A DNA stretch of 64,000 nucleotides from an uncultured Lachnospiraceae bacterium (GCA_934317845.1 CAKRES010000008.1:44196-108195), one strand, 5' to 3'. Shown: positions 54,232-61,980, counted from the first letter of the stretch. A program made the numbers and translations. The notes: generated by a model not told the origin, from the letters alone.

Positions 54232-55316
54232 TACTCAGTCACCTCCATCATATTGATAAATTCATCGAATAAAAACTCACTGTCTCTCGGACCTGCACAT
54301 GCTTCCGGATGGAACTGTACGGTTACCACCTTTTTGTTGAGGTAACGAACTCCCTCACATGTCTTATCATTTACATTATAAAACCACGGAACGGCAACAC
54401 CTTCCTTTAAGGTGTTCTCCTTTACTACATAACCATGATTCTGAGAGGAAATGTATACCTTTCCTGTCTCCACATTCTTTACCGGATGGTTTGCACCACG
54501 ATGGCCATATTTCATTTTCTCAGTATCAGCACCATTTGCCAGTGCCATGATCTGATGTCCTAAGCAGATTGCGAAGATCGGAACGTCGGAATCATATAAC
54601 TTCTTCACCTGCTCGATCACTTCAACACATTCCTTTGGATCTCCAGGACCATTGCTCAGCATGATGCCATCCGGCTGATCAGCAAGAATCTCTTCTGCCT
54701 TTGTAAACTCCGGATAAACAGTTACTTCGCAGCCACGTTTCGTCAGGCAGCGGATAATGTTGCGCTTCGTACCAAGATCCAACAGTGCAACCTTATGCTT
54801 CGTCTGCTCCAGATCACTTTTATATACCTGTTTTTCCTTGCAGGAAACTGCCTTTACCACACCAGTTACTTTATATTCTTTAATCTTAGGAAGTACCGTG
54901 GCGAGATCGTAATTCTCGTTGGTGGTGATCATTCCATTCATTGTACCTTTCTCTCGTAAGATCTTTGTCAATGCACGGGTATCAATTCCCTGAATACCAG
55001 GGATACCCTGCTCCTTTAAAAAGTCCTCCAAAGCCATCTCGCTTCTGAAGTTACTCTCTCTTCTTGAGATCTCTCTTACGATAAATGCAGAATGCCATAC
55101 CTTCTGGTTCTCCATATCTTCCCGGCAGACACCATAATTTCCGATCAACGGATAAGTCATTACAACAGCCTGTCCTGCATAAGAAGGATCCGTGAGCACC
55201 TCTAAATAACCCGTCATTGACGTGTTAAATACAATTTCACTGATTACTTCTTTTACTGCCCCGATGCTCTGTCCGGTAAAAACATGTCCATCTTCCAAAA
55301 TAAGAAATGCTTTCAT
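54231..55316 (-). CDS. carA: Carbamoyl-phosphate synthase small subunit
   Basis: CarA is the glutaminase subunit that feeds ammonia to CarB. The 361-residue protein has the N-terminal CPSase domain (FLILEDGHVFTGQSIGA, 4-20) and a class I glutamine amidotransferase domain with the nucleophile cysteine in IFAICLGHQIMALA and the HPEACAGP catalytic histidine. An upstream in-frame extension was dropped because it lacks homology and crosses the leader; the RBS AGGTGGAAG supports 55316. It overlaps carB by one base and has its own promoter. Confidence 0.96.
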   Translation of the reverse strand: MKAFLILEDGHVFTGQSIGAVKEVISEIVFNTSMTGYLEVLTDPSYAGQAVVMTYPLIGNYGVCREDMENQKVWHSAFIVREISRRESNFRSEMALEDFLKEQGIPGIQGIDTRALTKILREKGTMNGMITTNENYDLATVLPKIKEYKVTGVVKAVSCKEKQVYKSDLEQTKHKVALLDLGTKRNIIRCLTKRGCEVTVYPEFTKAEEILADQPDGIMLSNGPGDPKECVEVIEQVKKLYDSDVPIFAICLGHQIMALANGADTEKMKYGHRGANHPVKNVETGKVYISSQNHGYVVKENTLKEGVAVPWFYNVNDKTCEGVRYLNKKVVTVQFHPEACAGPRDSEFLFDEFINMMEVTE

Positions 55317-55410
55317 TCTTCCACCTGTTCCTTTCGCAAATTTTCTCAAAAAAAAAAGATACTTTTGCGGCACAGTATGCCCCAATTTCTCTTTCTTCTC
55401 AAATTGTCTT

Positions 55411-55439
55411 ATTCTACCACATATTTAAAAGTTCTACAA
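55411..55439 (-). promoter_or_regulatory. Promoter of carAB
   Basis: TTGTAG (complement 55434-55439), 17-nt spacer, TAGAAT (complement 55411-55416), giving a leader of about 90 nt. I did not recognise a PyrR-binding or other known riboswitch element in that leader. Confidence 0.6.
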
Positions 55440-55468
55440 GGGAGGATGACAAGAAATCTTATTTATTT

Positions 55469-56134
55469 CTAAATTTCTCTGTTTTCTTCCCTTTTCTGTT
55501 GTTTGATCTTCTCACGTTCCTGTCTGGAAAAGGAACATCCACAATAGTCCTGACGATACAATCCATATTCTTTAGAAAGTGCAATCGAACGCCGATACCC
55601 CTCCTTCTTTTTAAAATCAGAATACAAATAGGAAATGCCATACTCCCTGGCATAAGTTTCCCCGATCTCATTGAGCCACGCCACATTCTTATAAGGACTG
55701 ATGGAAAGCGTCGTCGTAAAATAATCAAATGCTCCTTCATTTGCATAGCGTGCCGCCTCCGCTAAACGCAATTTATAACATTCATAACATCGGCTTCCGC
55801 CTTCTCCGCTCTGTTCTCTCCCCTTAACTGCCTCATAAAACTCCGACGGATCATATCTTCCATCAATCAAGTTCACCGGATGTACCAAAGGCATTTTATG
55901 CAGCAGTTTATCAAGCTCTGCCACTCGTTTTCTATATTCCTCCTCTGGTTCAATATTAGGATTGTAATAAAGAATGGTGATCTCAAAATATGCACTCAAC
56001 CGCTCTAAAACAGCACTGCTGCACGGAGCACAGCAGCTATGCAGCAGCAGTCTTGGAATATGACCATTCTCCTGTTCCTTTGCAATCAAAAGTTCCATTT
56101 TCTTATCGTAGTTTATTCGCTGTTCTGCTTTCAT
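55469..56134 (-). CDS. queH: Epoxyqueuosine reductase QueH
   Basis: QueH reduces epoxyqueuosine to queuosine in tRNA wobble positions and is the non-QueG type. The 221-residue protein has the conserved cysteine pairs: HSCCAPCSSAVLERL (31-45), RCYECYKLRLAEAA (about 140-153) and YCGCSFS (about 196-202). These bind an Fe-S cluster and an extra metal. The start at 56134 has an AAAGGAG RBS; a longer frame upstream is not supported. No other queuosine genes lie in the window, so substrate comes from elsewhere or by salvage. Confidence 0.94.
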   Translation of the reverse strand: MKAEQRINYDKKMELLIAKEQENGHIPRLLLHSCCAPCSSAVLERLSAYFEITILYYNPNIEPEEEYRKRVAELDKLLHKMPLVHPVNLIDGRYDPSEFYEAVKGREQSGEGGSRCYECYKLRLAEAARYANEGAFDYFTTTLSISPYKNVAWLNEIGETYAREYGISYLYSDFKKKEGYRRSIALSKEYGLYRQDYCGCSFSRQEREKIKQQKREENREI

Positions 56135-56226
56135 CAAAACTCCTTTCTGTCTACGTATAGCATATCGCACTATTGTTTCAATAAAAAAGCATGGAAAGCA
56201 CTGGTAAATTTGTGTATTTTTCATAA

Positions 56227-56255
56227 TTGCTTATTTTCTGTTTGTGTATTATAAT
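56227..56255 (+). promoter_or_regulatory. Promoter of the 76-residue gene
   Basis: TTGCTT (56227-56232), 17-nt spacer, TATAAT (56250-56255), about 80 nt before the ATG. Confidence 0.65.
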
Positions 56256-56336
56256 TATACCAGAAAGCACAAAACGGTTTGTATAATTTGTACAATTCCT
56301 TTTGGCTATTATTTGACACGTAAAGGGGGTCTCGGT

Positions 56337-56567
56337 ATGACAGTAGATCAGGCAATTAAAAAATACAAATTATCTTCACCAGATGCTGCAACTGCTGCTG
56401 CAAAATGCAGAGAGTTGAATGTGGATGAGGTTCTTTACATGAATGTATCATCCAACAAAGTTGCTTACATTGTAAAAGATGTTCTTGGCATCTGGCTATA
56501 TACTGACGAGAAAAGTCTGTATACTCGTACCTTTAAAGGTGTAAAGCGCACCCAGCTAACCAGCTAA
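56337..56567 (+). CDS. Small protein of unknown function, 76 residues
   Basis: The gene begins at an ATG behind AAAGGGGG and encodes MTVDQAIKKYKLSSP followed by an alpha/beta-like sequence ending KGVKRTQLTS. It has no signal peptide, TM segment or motif I recognise. Its own promoter, strong RBS and terminator argue that it is a real single-gene unit. A longer frame from 56244 lacks an RBS. Function unknown. Confidence 0.7.
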   Translation: MTVDQAIKKYKLSSPDAATAAAKCRELNVDEVLYMNVSSNKVAYIVKDVLGIWLYTDEKSLYTRTFKGVKRTQLTS

Positions 56568-56632
56568 TGATCAGACGCCATCTTAAGTATAATAAACCTT
56601 TTCGCAAAACTCAAGGTGAAATGAACATAACA

Positions 56633-56668
56633 AAAAAAATACCAAACCTTTCGGTTTGGTATTTTTTT
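56633..56668. terminator. Bidirectional terminator, 16-bp perfect stem
   Basis: AAAAAAATACCAAACC and its complement enclose a TTTC loop, ending both the small plus-strand gene and the minus-strand SpoIID-like gene, whose stop overlaps its edge. Confidence 0.92.
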
Positions 56669-57941
56669 ACATTAATTCCGCAATTTTTGAAACTCCCACA
56701 TACACATTGGAAATCTTATACCACGTTGGATAATCAACAACACCCGAAACCGGAAGATCAAAAATACGTTGAAATACCCGTACAGCTTCTGCTGTCTGTT
56801 CCCCAAAAATACCATCTTCTGCAATCTTAGGGATCAGCGGATATGCTGTAGCAATCTGATTCAACTGATTCTGCATCTGACGTACCTTATCTCCTCTTGA
56901 CCCAACCATTAGATCTACTCCAGGCCAGGAAGATGGAATACCGGAAATCTCTTCCGCTTCATTGATATACATATTTTCTCCATAATAATAACGCAGGATC
57001 TCAAGCGCACTATAATTCTGATCCCCCAAAGACTTGGATCCCCACTGTGTCATCCACCCTCTGCTCTCACACTGTACCTTTCTTCCATCACAATACTGTG
57101 TCAGGATCGGTTGAACAATGTTTGGTCGTGACAGATAGTTGGAAAACAGCTGATCCACCACCCCGTTGATCGTATCATAACCTGACTTTCCATAAATCCA
57201 TTTGTGATCATACGCTGTAGAAGATGTGATCGTAAAAGAATATCCCTTGTTGCGATACCACTCCGTATATACCCGGTTCAACGTAAAAGACATGATAGCC
57301 AGCACATTTGCCATGATCGTACTCTCCGGCCACGTCGCATAAATCTCACATGACGCTACATTTTTTATATAGTCACTGTACCTCACATAATAGTTTGATG
57401 CTGTGGAATCTGAAGGACTTCCATCATGCACGATCACATATTCCGGAATCACAACACGACTTAGTACAATCTCTCCACTTTCTGTAACCGGCTTGATCTC
57501 ATTCTCCGGAATCTTACCCGGATAATCACCAAACAACGTATGTGGTCCAATAACTATACTTTCATTTAGTCCCTGCTCCGTTATGGATGGCAGCAGCACC
57601 ACATCCTGTTCCGCCCGTACCGTTGGGAGAATCTGTGTACCTGATATTACCTGCCCATCATAAGCTTCCTTGGTGATCCGAATGGAATAAGTGGCATAAG
57701 GCTGCTCTGCCCTTGGTTCCATGCTATAAGTAAGCGGTGGAGCAGGCAGAGTTAAAACCGGAGCAATTCCATTCCTGTCAGTCTGTGTTTCATAAAGTAC
57801 CTTCTCCGGCACATCCGGATCAAATACCTGCACCTTCGCATTTTCCACAGGCTGATCCGCCCGCTCAGATCGGATCCGCACACGAAGCTCTCCCATCTCC
57901 TCTGCCTGCGTCTGATTACTCACTGGCATGCCAGCATCCAT
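56667..57941 (-). CDS. SpoIID-like protein with peptidoglycan-binding domain
   Basis: The 424-residue protein has an N-terminal beta-rich region resembling a carboxypeptidase-regulatory-like domain (about 15-105), a central SpoIID-like part (about 185-325; YIKNVASCEIYATWPESTI, AYDHKWIYG, TQWGSKSLGDQNYSALEILR) and a C-terminal peptidoglycan-binding repeat (about 345-410; GDKVRQMQNQLNQIA, DGIFGEQTAEAVRVFQ). A spore or cell-wall role is likely from the domains. No signal peptide is visible, so export may be non-classical or it acts inside the forespore or mother cell. Monocistronic. Confidence 0.82.
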   Translation of the reverse strand: MDAGMPVSNQTQAEEMGELRVRIRSERADQPVENAKVQVFDPDVPEKVLYETQTDRNGIAPVLTLPAPPLTYSMEPRAEQPYATYSIRITKEAYDGQVISGTQILPTVRAEQDVVLLPSITEQGLNESIVIGPHTLFGDYPGKIPENEIKPVTESGEIVLSRVVIPEYVIVHDGSPSDSTASNYYVRYSDYIKNVASCEIYATWPESTIMANVLAIMSFTLNRVYTEWYRNKGYSFTITSSTAYDHKWIYGKSGYDTINGVVDQLFSNYLSRPNIVQPILTQYCDGRKVQCESRGWMTQWGSKSLGDQNYSALEILRYYYGENMYINEAEEISGIPSSWPGVDLMVGSRGDKVRQMQNQLNQIATAYPLIPKIAEDGIFGEQTAEAVRVFQRIFDLPVSGVVDYPTWYKISNVYVGVSKIAELM

Positions 57942-57992
57942 AGTCGTTCTCCTTACTATATCCTTACCACAGTATATGAACCAACCGAAAAA

Positions 57993-58466
57993 CTATAACC
58001 ATCGATATTTCTTTTTAGGTTCCCCAAACAAATGGCATCGCACAAAGTCATCCAGCACAATACATAAAAGTGCCAGTAAAAACCAGAGATTACTATATGC
58101 CAGACATATCTGCCCGGCAATGTTGTATGGCTCCATCGTGTAATCCCACACACCAAGATGCAGTACCACATTTACGATCCAGCCAGTAATAAACTCCAGC
58201 ACCGTGATTATGATCGAACCGATCACCATCTGGGATAAGACTGACATATCCCATTTTTCATCTAACATTCCCACGCAAACAAATGCCAACCCACCACATA
58301 TGATCATCGAAACATGCGAATATCCCCGGAATAAGATCTCCATATAAAAATACATAAACCCACCTAACAAAAATAAGAACAGAGTTTCAAACAGGGACGC
58401 TCCCTGCTTCGCTCCGTTCTTATTTTCCTGCATTTTTTTCAAATGAAAACCGGTTACACTGTGCAT
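57993..58466 (-). CDS. Short PF06541 (CmpB-like) membrane protein
   Basis: A small membrane protein related to the CmpB-like protein at 18386. It has about four hydrophobic helices and the shared block VLEFITGWIVNVVLHLGVWD followed by YTMEPYNIAGQICL. The start is uncertain: the ATG at 58466 has GGGGA 7 nt upstream; ATG 58499 and GTG 58508 are alternatives. It lacks the coiled-coil tail of the other copy. It follows folA closely, but a functional link is not evident. ABC transport is only the family name; no ATPase is nearby. Confidence 0.7.
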   Translation of the reverse strand: MHSVTGFHLKKMQENKNGAKQGASLFETLFLFLLGGFMYFYMEILFRGYSHVSMIICGGLAFVCVGMLDEKWDMSVLSQMVIGSIIITVLEFITGWIVNVVLHLGVWDYTMEPYNIAGQICLAYSNLWFLLALLCIVLDDFVRCHLFGEPKKKYRWL

Positions 58467-58522
58467 GCTCTCATCCCCACTTTCCTGTCCTCTTTTCATA
58501 GTATGCACAGTAATACTGTCCT

Positions 58523-59020
58523 TTATGCCTGTTTTTGGTACGTACAAAATGTAAATGTACCATCTGGATATTCCTTTTGTTCTGACTGTTCTGTAAGCTT
58601 CCAGTCCTTCTCAAGATCAAGATCAGGGAAAAACGTATCTGCCGGATAAACCGCATCCATCTTCGTTACATAACAGGTATCACAAAACGGTAAGAACTGC
58701 CGATAAATACTTTCTCCACCAATGATAAAACAATCCTTTCCCGTCACTTCATACGCTTTGATCTGTTTCAGTGCCTCTTCCACAGTATGAACGATCACTG
58801 CTCCCTCCTTTACATAAGAAGCATCTGTTGTCAGCACCAGATTATCTCTGTTTTTTAAAGGCCTGCCTCCCGGAAAACTCTCCAGCGTCTTTCTTCCCAT
58901 GACAACCAGATTTCCTGTGGTCGTATCCCGAAAAAATTTCATATCCTCTTTATTGTGTGCAAGAAGCTGTCCATTATATCCAATCGCCCAGTCCTTTGCC
59001 ACCGCCACGATCATCTTCAT
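58523..59020 (-). CDS. folA: Dihydrofolate reductase
   Basis: DHFR reduces dihydrofolate to tetrahydrofolate with NADPH. The 165-residue protein begins MKMIVAVAKDWAIGYNGQLL and has NLVVMGRKTLESFPGGRPL (about 37-55) with the NADPH-binding GR, and CFIIGGESIYRQFLP (about 94-108). Typical length and the conserved acidic residue of the substrate pocket (Glu25 or Asp26) are present. It follows thyA by 14 nt, the usual functional pairing, because thymidylate synthase consumes reduced folate. Confidence 0.96.
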   Translation of the reverse strand: MKMIVAVAKDWAIGYNGQLLAHNKEDMKFFRDTTTGNLVVMGRKTLESFPGGRPLKNRDNLVLTTDASYVKEGAVIVHTVEEALKQIKAYEVTGKDCFIIGGESIYRQFLPFCDTCYVTKMDAVYPADTFFPDLDLEKDWKLTEQSEQKEYPDGTFTFCTYQKQA

Positions 59021-59034
59021 CTTTTTCTCCTTTT

Positions 59035-59877
59035 CTAAACCGCTACCGGAATCGTGATCTGCTCTCCATGCCGGTAATCCTCCACATGCAGATCCGCCGT
59101 AGTAAATGCATAAAAATCTTTCACCTCAGGATTCAGCCATACCTTTGGTGCATCGTACGTTTTGCGGGCAATAAGCTCCTTTACAAGCGGAACATGACGA
59201 TCATAAATATGAGCATCTGCGATCACATGAACCAGCTCTCCGGCAATCATATCATTCACCTGTGCCACCATCATCAACAAGATCGCATATTGGCACACAT
59301 TCCAGTTATTAGCTGTCAAAATATCCTGACTTCTCTGATTAAGCACTGCATTTAATACCAACTGCCCCTGCTCATTCTGTGTTACATTATAAGTCATCGA
59401 ATAACAACAGGGATCTAACCGTCCGGTCGCAAGATCGTGAAACTGGTACATATTCGTCATGATACGTCGGCTGTAAGGATTCTCTTTCAACTGCTTTAAC
59501 ACATAATCCATCTGATCGATCATTTCCCCTTTATAGGAGAATTTCTCACCGATGACATAACCATAGGCAGTTCCGATCGAACCATCCTCATCTGCCCACG
59601 CATCCCAAATATGGCTTTTCAGATCATGAATATTGTTGGACTTCTTCTGATAAATCCAAAGGATCTCATCCATCGCACTCTTTAACGCCGTTTTACGCAA
59701 CGTGATCGCCGGAAATTCCTCTCTCAGATCATAACGGTTCACCACGCCAAACTTCTTGATCGTATACGCACTGCTGCCATCTTCCCATTTCGGTCTGACA
59801 AGCTCCCCCTTTGTATCGGTTCCATGCTCTATAATATCCTTGCACATCGTAATAAAAAGTTGATCTGCCCTACTCAT
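59035..59877 (-). CDS. thyA: Thymidylate synthase ThyA
   Basis: ThyA methylates dUMP to dTMP using methylenetetrahydrofolate. The 280-residue protein has the phosphate-binding arginines in NPYSRRIM (133-140), the catalytic cysteine Cys157 in RLDPCCYSMTYNV, the dUMP-binding QRSQDILTANNWNV block (about 181-194) and HIYDRHVPLVKE (about 223-234). The usual histidine after the catalytic cysteine (P-C-H) is a cysteine here. An AGGAGG-type RBS precedes the start. It is followed by folA, with which it should be cotranscribed. Confidence 0.94.
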   Translation of the reverse strand: MSRADQLFITMCKDIIEHGTDTKGELVRPKWEDGSSAYTIKKFGVVNRYDLREEFPAITLRKTALKSAMDEILWIYQKKSNNIHDLKSHIWDAWADEDGSIGTAYGYVIGEKFSYKGEMIDQMDYVLKQLKENPYSRRIMTNMYQFHDLATGRLDPCCYSMTYNVTQNEQGQLVLNAVLNQRSQDILTANNWNVCQYAILLMMVAQVNDMIAGELVHVIADAHIYDRHVPLVKELIARKTYDAPKVWLNPEVKDFYAFTTADLHVEDYRHGEQITIPVAV

Positions 59878-59973
59878 ATGTCCTCCTGCCTAACTTGCGC
59901 TTCCTGTTCTTCTTTCTGTTTTGTCTATCTATTACATACATACTGTCTGTTGCATCAAAAATACTTCTTAACA

Positions 59974-60171
59974 TTATTTATTGCCACCAATATACCCGGA
60001 CGCCATAGCCTGATAAAGTTCCTCGATCATACCCTCATTCTTCTGTGCGATCTTTCTAAGCTTGGTAAGCTCCTGCTCTAACCGGTCGATCCGCTCTAAG
60101 ATCGGCTTATTGTTCTGCTCCAGCGTATCAACGATTGCAATCAGCAATCCTTCCTGACTTACCGGTTCCAT
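59974..60171 (-). CDS. Small coiled-coil protein, 65 residues
   Basis: The 65-residue product (starting MEPVSQEGLLIAIVDTLEQN) is mostly a heptad-patterned helix (ERIDRLEQELTKLRKIAQKN, about 26-45). It has no TM segment or catalytic motif. GGGAGG is well placed 7 nt before the ATG, which is the main evidence that it is real. It lies 96 nt upstream of thyA on the same strand. It is likely a small oligomerising protein; function unknown. Confidence 0.65.
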   Translation of the reverse strand: MEPVSQEGLLIAIVDTLEQNNKPILERIDRLEQELTKLRKIAQKNEGMIEELYQAMASGYIGGNK

Positions 60172-60291
60172 CTTACTTCCTCCCTTGCTTACAAATATAG
60201 TCTCATAAAGCTATCTTACCATTTCTGCTATCGCAATACAACCGTTAGCTGACCCCCTCGGCAAAACAATTCAAAAAAAGCAAAAAAATGC
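60172..60291. other. Short gap before the tRNA promoter
   Basis: This 120-nt AT-rich stretch contains no gene I can support. It separates the thyA region from the tRNA-Arg promoter; the promoter of the 65-residue gene should lie here but was not placed. Confidence 0.5.
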
Positions 60292-60320
60292 TTGACTTTA
60301 TATGACATCTTTGCTAGAAT
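60292..60320 (+). promoter_or_regulatory. Promoter of tRNA-Arg
   Basis: TTGACT (60292-60297), 17-nt spacer, TAGAAT (60315-60320), 28 nt before the tRNA. Confidence 0.75.
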
Positions 60321-60347
60321 AGCTTTTGTTGAGTGAGTAACTCATGG

Positions 60348-60421
60348 GTGTGTGTAGCTCAGCTGGATAGAGCACTTGGCTACGGACCAAGGTGTCGGGG
60401 GTTCGAATCCTCTCACGCACG
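60348..60421 (+). tRNA. tRNA-Arg (anticodon ACG)
   Basis: The 74-nt sequence folds as a tRNA: acceptor GTGTGTG/CACGCAC (one G-U pair), D arm GCTC..GAGC, anticodon stem CTTGG/CCAAG with a 7-base loop CTACGGA that places ACG at 60382-60384, and a T arm with the loop GGTTCGAATCC. ACG, read as inosine-CG after modification, decodes CGN arginine codons. CCA is not encoded. Integrase remnants immediately downstream suggest the 3' end has served as an attachment site. Confidence 0.95.
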
Positions 60422-60433
60422 TTGTTGTTTTTG

Positions 60434-60472
60434 CGGCGAAAGTCTTATTTTATGAGGCTTCCGCCGTTTTGC
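60434..60472 (+). terminator. Terminator after tRNA-Arg
   Basis: CGGCGAAAGTCT and AGGCTTCCGCCG form a 12-bp stem with a few wobble or mismatched pairs and a 9-nt loop, followed by a T-rich tract, 13 nt after the tRNA. It overlaps the end of the integrase remnant on the other strand. Confidence 0.75.
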
Positions 60473-60680
60473 TTTTTATGTCAAAAGTCTGCTGACTTTT
60501 GCTGACATTTCCATTTAGTACATTTATCGCACTTAAGAAGTGTTCATCTTCTATTTCTGGTTCGATCACATCTCGTATGTATTCATAGTCATTTCGGTTG
60601 TTGTATGTCCGAGTTGACGACGAATCATTTCTAATGACAAGCCCAATATCCCCGAATAGCTTGTAAAACAACAAAATTTC
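60450..60680 (-). pseudogene. C-terminal remnant of a tyrosine recombinase (integrase)
   Basis: Two overlapping minus-strand frames together read like the C-terminal end of a phage or ICE-type tyrosine recombinase. One frame gives EMIRRQLGHTTTEMTMNTYE, with the catalytic R, H (LGH) and Y (MNTY) positions, and hits a stop. Shifted by one base near 60566-60577, the other continues VIEPEIEDEHFLSAINVLNG to a normal end at 60450. So the gene is truncated at its 5' end and has a frameshift after the nucleophile tyrosine. It directly abuts tRNA-Arg, as integrases next to their attachment site do. Confidence 0.82.
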
Positions 60681-60706
60681 AGAATTTACTACGTTCTACC
60701 TCCTTT

Positions 60707-60780
60707 AAATGTTTAAAGCCTTCGGTCAAAAAAAGCAACGTTGCAACGCAACTTTTTTTCAACCGAATCTTCAAACATTT
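60707..60780. repeat. 74-nt long inverted repeat
   Basis: Nested matching arms surround a GCAAC/GTTGC-rich centre: AAATGTTTAAAG at 60707-60718 with CTTCAAACATTT (one G-U/mismatch), TTCGGT with ACCGAA, and AAAAAAAG with CTTTTTTT. It lies between the integrase remnant and the 192-residue gene and could act as a strong terminator for that gene, or be a mobile-element end. No target-site duplication was found by eye. Confidence 0.7.
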
Positions 60781-60786
60781 CCGATG

Positions 60787-61365
60787 TCAATGAATAGATT
60801 TTTTCAAATTCGCTATCTCTTGCACTCCTTTTTCATTTAATGCTATGACATACACTAAGGAATCAGCCCTCAGCTGGACTGTGAGCAACTTTCGAACATC
60901 AATACTATACGTTCCCGAATCATGCAGCCATTCGGTAAGTGCCCTTTCGCCAATCTTCTGTAAACAGATTCGAATATTTTGACGGTTTCTTTTGGCAATA
61001 AGACAGTCATAGACTTTAAAACGATATACCACTACATTGTTTATGCGTTCTGCGTTTATGCGTTCTGCATATTCAAAGTACCAGATACCATAGTATTTCC
61101 CGATAGATGAAAACACTTCTTGTACATATGTACTTGAAATGTTGTTTACCCCATCATATCCAATAAGAGTGGGATATGTTACCGCTCCATCAGTCGTGCT
61201 TGGACTTCTTACAAAGGAAACAAAATCTGAAACCATCTTTGCAATACTTTCATTGGCTTCCTGCATAGTTTTTTTTGTGGTGAACATGATGCACATGAGC
61301 ATCAGAAAATAACCTGCCATCAAAAAAATCAATAATCCCCAAAAAGAAAGAATTATATTTCTCAT
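60787..61365 (-). CDS. Unrecognised protein with one N-terminal TM helix
   Basis: The 192-residue protein has a single hydrophobic N-terminal segment (about 4-28, LSFWGLLIFLMAGYFLMLMC) and a mixed soluble domain outside or inside the membrane. I recognise no family. Residues near 103-113 contain an exact AERIN-AERIN duplication, from a 15-bp tandem repeat in the DNA (about 61043-61072). AGGAGG precedes the ATG. It lies 11 nt after the 124-residue gene, so the two are probably an operon within the tRNA-associated element. It could be an element accessory protein. Confidence 0.65.
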   Translation of the reverse strand: MRNIILSFWGLLIFLMAGYFLMLMCIMFTTKKTMQEANESIAKMVSDFVSFVRSPSTTDGAVTYPTLIGYDGVNNISSTYVQEVFSSIGKYYGIWYFEYAERINAERINNVVVYRFKVYDCLIAKRNRQNIRICLQKIGERALTEWLHDSGTYSIDVRKLLTVQLRADSLVYVIALNEKGVQEIANLKKSIH

Positions 61366-61376
61366 AACCGTTCCTC

Positions 61377-61751
61377 CTATTCATGTAACTTTACATATGG
61401 TGCAACAATAGAAACTTTAGCTTTACCGTATGATACTTCATAAGGTTTCATAACGGTTTCTTTAACAGGAATCTCAATAAATATAACTTCTGTAGATTCC
61501 TCTATCTGCTCCTGTGTAACAATTCGTTTGGCATTCATTGTCTTAACAGAAAAGCTGTGATAATTTTCTGGATTTACGCAATGATACGTAATTGACAATA
61601 ACTTGCTTGTTTTGTTCCCCTCATTATCTTTCTCATAGGTTTCTGAAATTCCTTTTAAAGCGGCTATTTGAGGAAGATAATCCATTGCCGAAACCGCAAG
61701 CACGCTTGCAGGCAAAATATTGTTGTCTATAAGATTCTTATGCTCCTTCAT
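61377..61751 (-). CDS. Unrecognised 124-residue protein, element-associated
   Basis: The product starts MKEHKNLIDNNILPASVL and has no TM segment, signal peptide or motif I can name. The fold looks alpha/beta. AAAGGAG is spaced well before the ATG, so it is likely real. It is the first gene of a two-gene unit with the 192-residue membrane protein and is divergent from the XRE-like gene across a region with several inverted repeats. Base composition is A+T-rich compared with the core genes. Function unknown. Confidence 0.62.
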   Translation of the reverse strand: MKEHKNLIDNNILPASVLAVSAMDYLPQIAALKGISETYEKDNEGNKTSKLLSITYHCVNPENYHSFSVKTMNAKRIVTQEQIEESTEVIFIEIPVKETVMKPYEVSYGKAKVSIVAPYVKLHE

Positions 61752-61853
61752 GTTTCGAATCTCCTTTCTAAAATCAAATTATGTTTATTAGTTACATTTT
61801 CTCAGACGTCTTCGATAGACTAATGATATGACAAAAATCAAAAACAAGAAATG

Positions 61854-61920
61854 GCACCGGTGTTATTTGAATACTATTTTACAAGTCAAGTACACCGGTG
61901 CAATATTATTCTATTGCACC
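61854..61920. promoter_or_regulatory. Inverted-repeat operator region, divergent genes
   Basis: GCACCGGTGT (61854-61863) and its exact complement ACACCGGTGC (61892-61901) are 38 bp apart; a third related element, GGTGCAATA...TATTGCACC (61897-61920), overlaps the region of the -35 box upstream of a TATAAT at 61927-61932. The cluster lies between divergent transcripts, and the XRE-like gene product is the obvious candidate to bind it. That is inferred. Confidence 0.6.
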
Positions 61921-61980
61921 AATTGATATAATAAAATATGTAATTCGTAACACATCATATTATTAGGAAAGGAGGTAACA

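Noticed and set aside
55317..55385. N-terminal extension of carA
   Set aside because: It crosses the untranslated leader and lacks homology to the family N-terminus; the RBS fits 55316.
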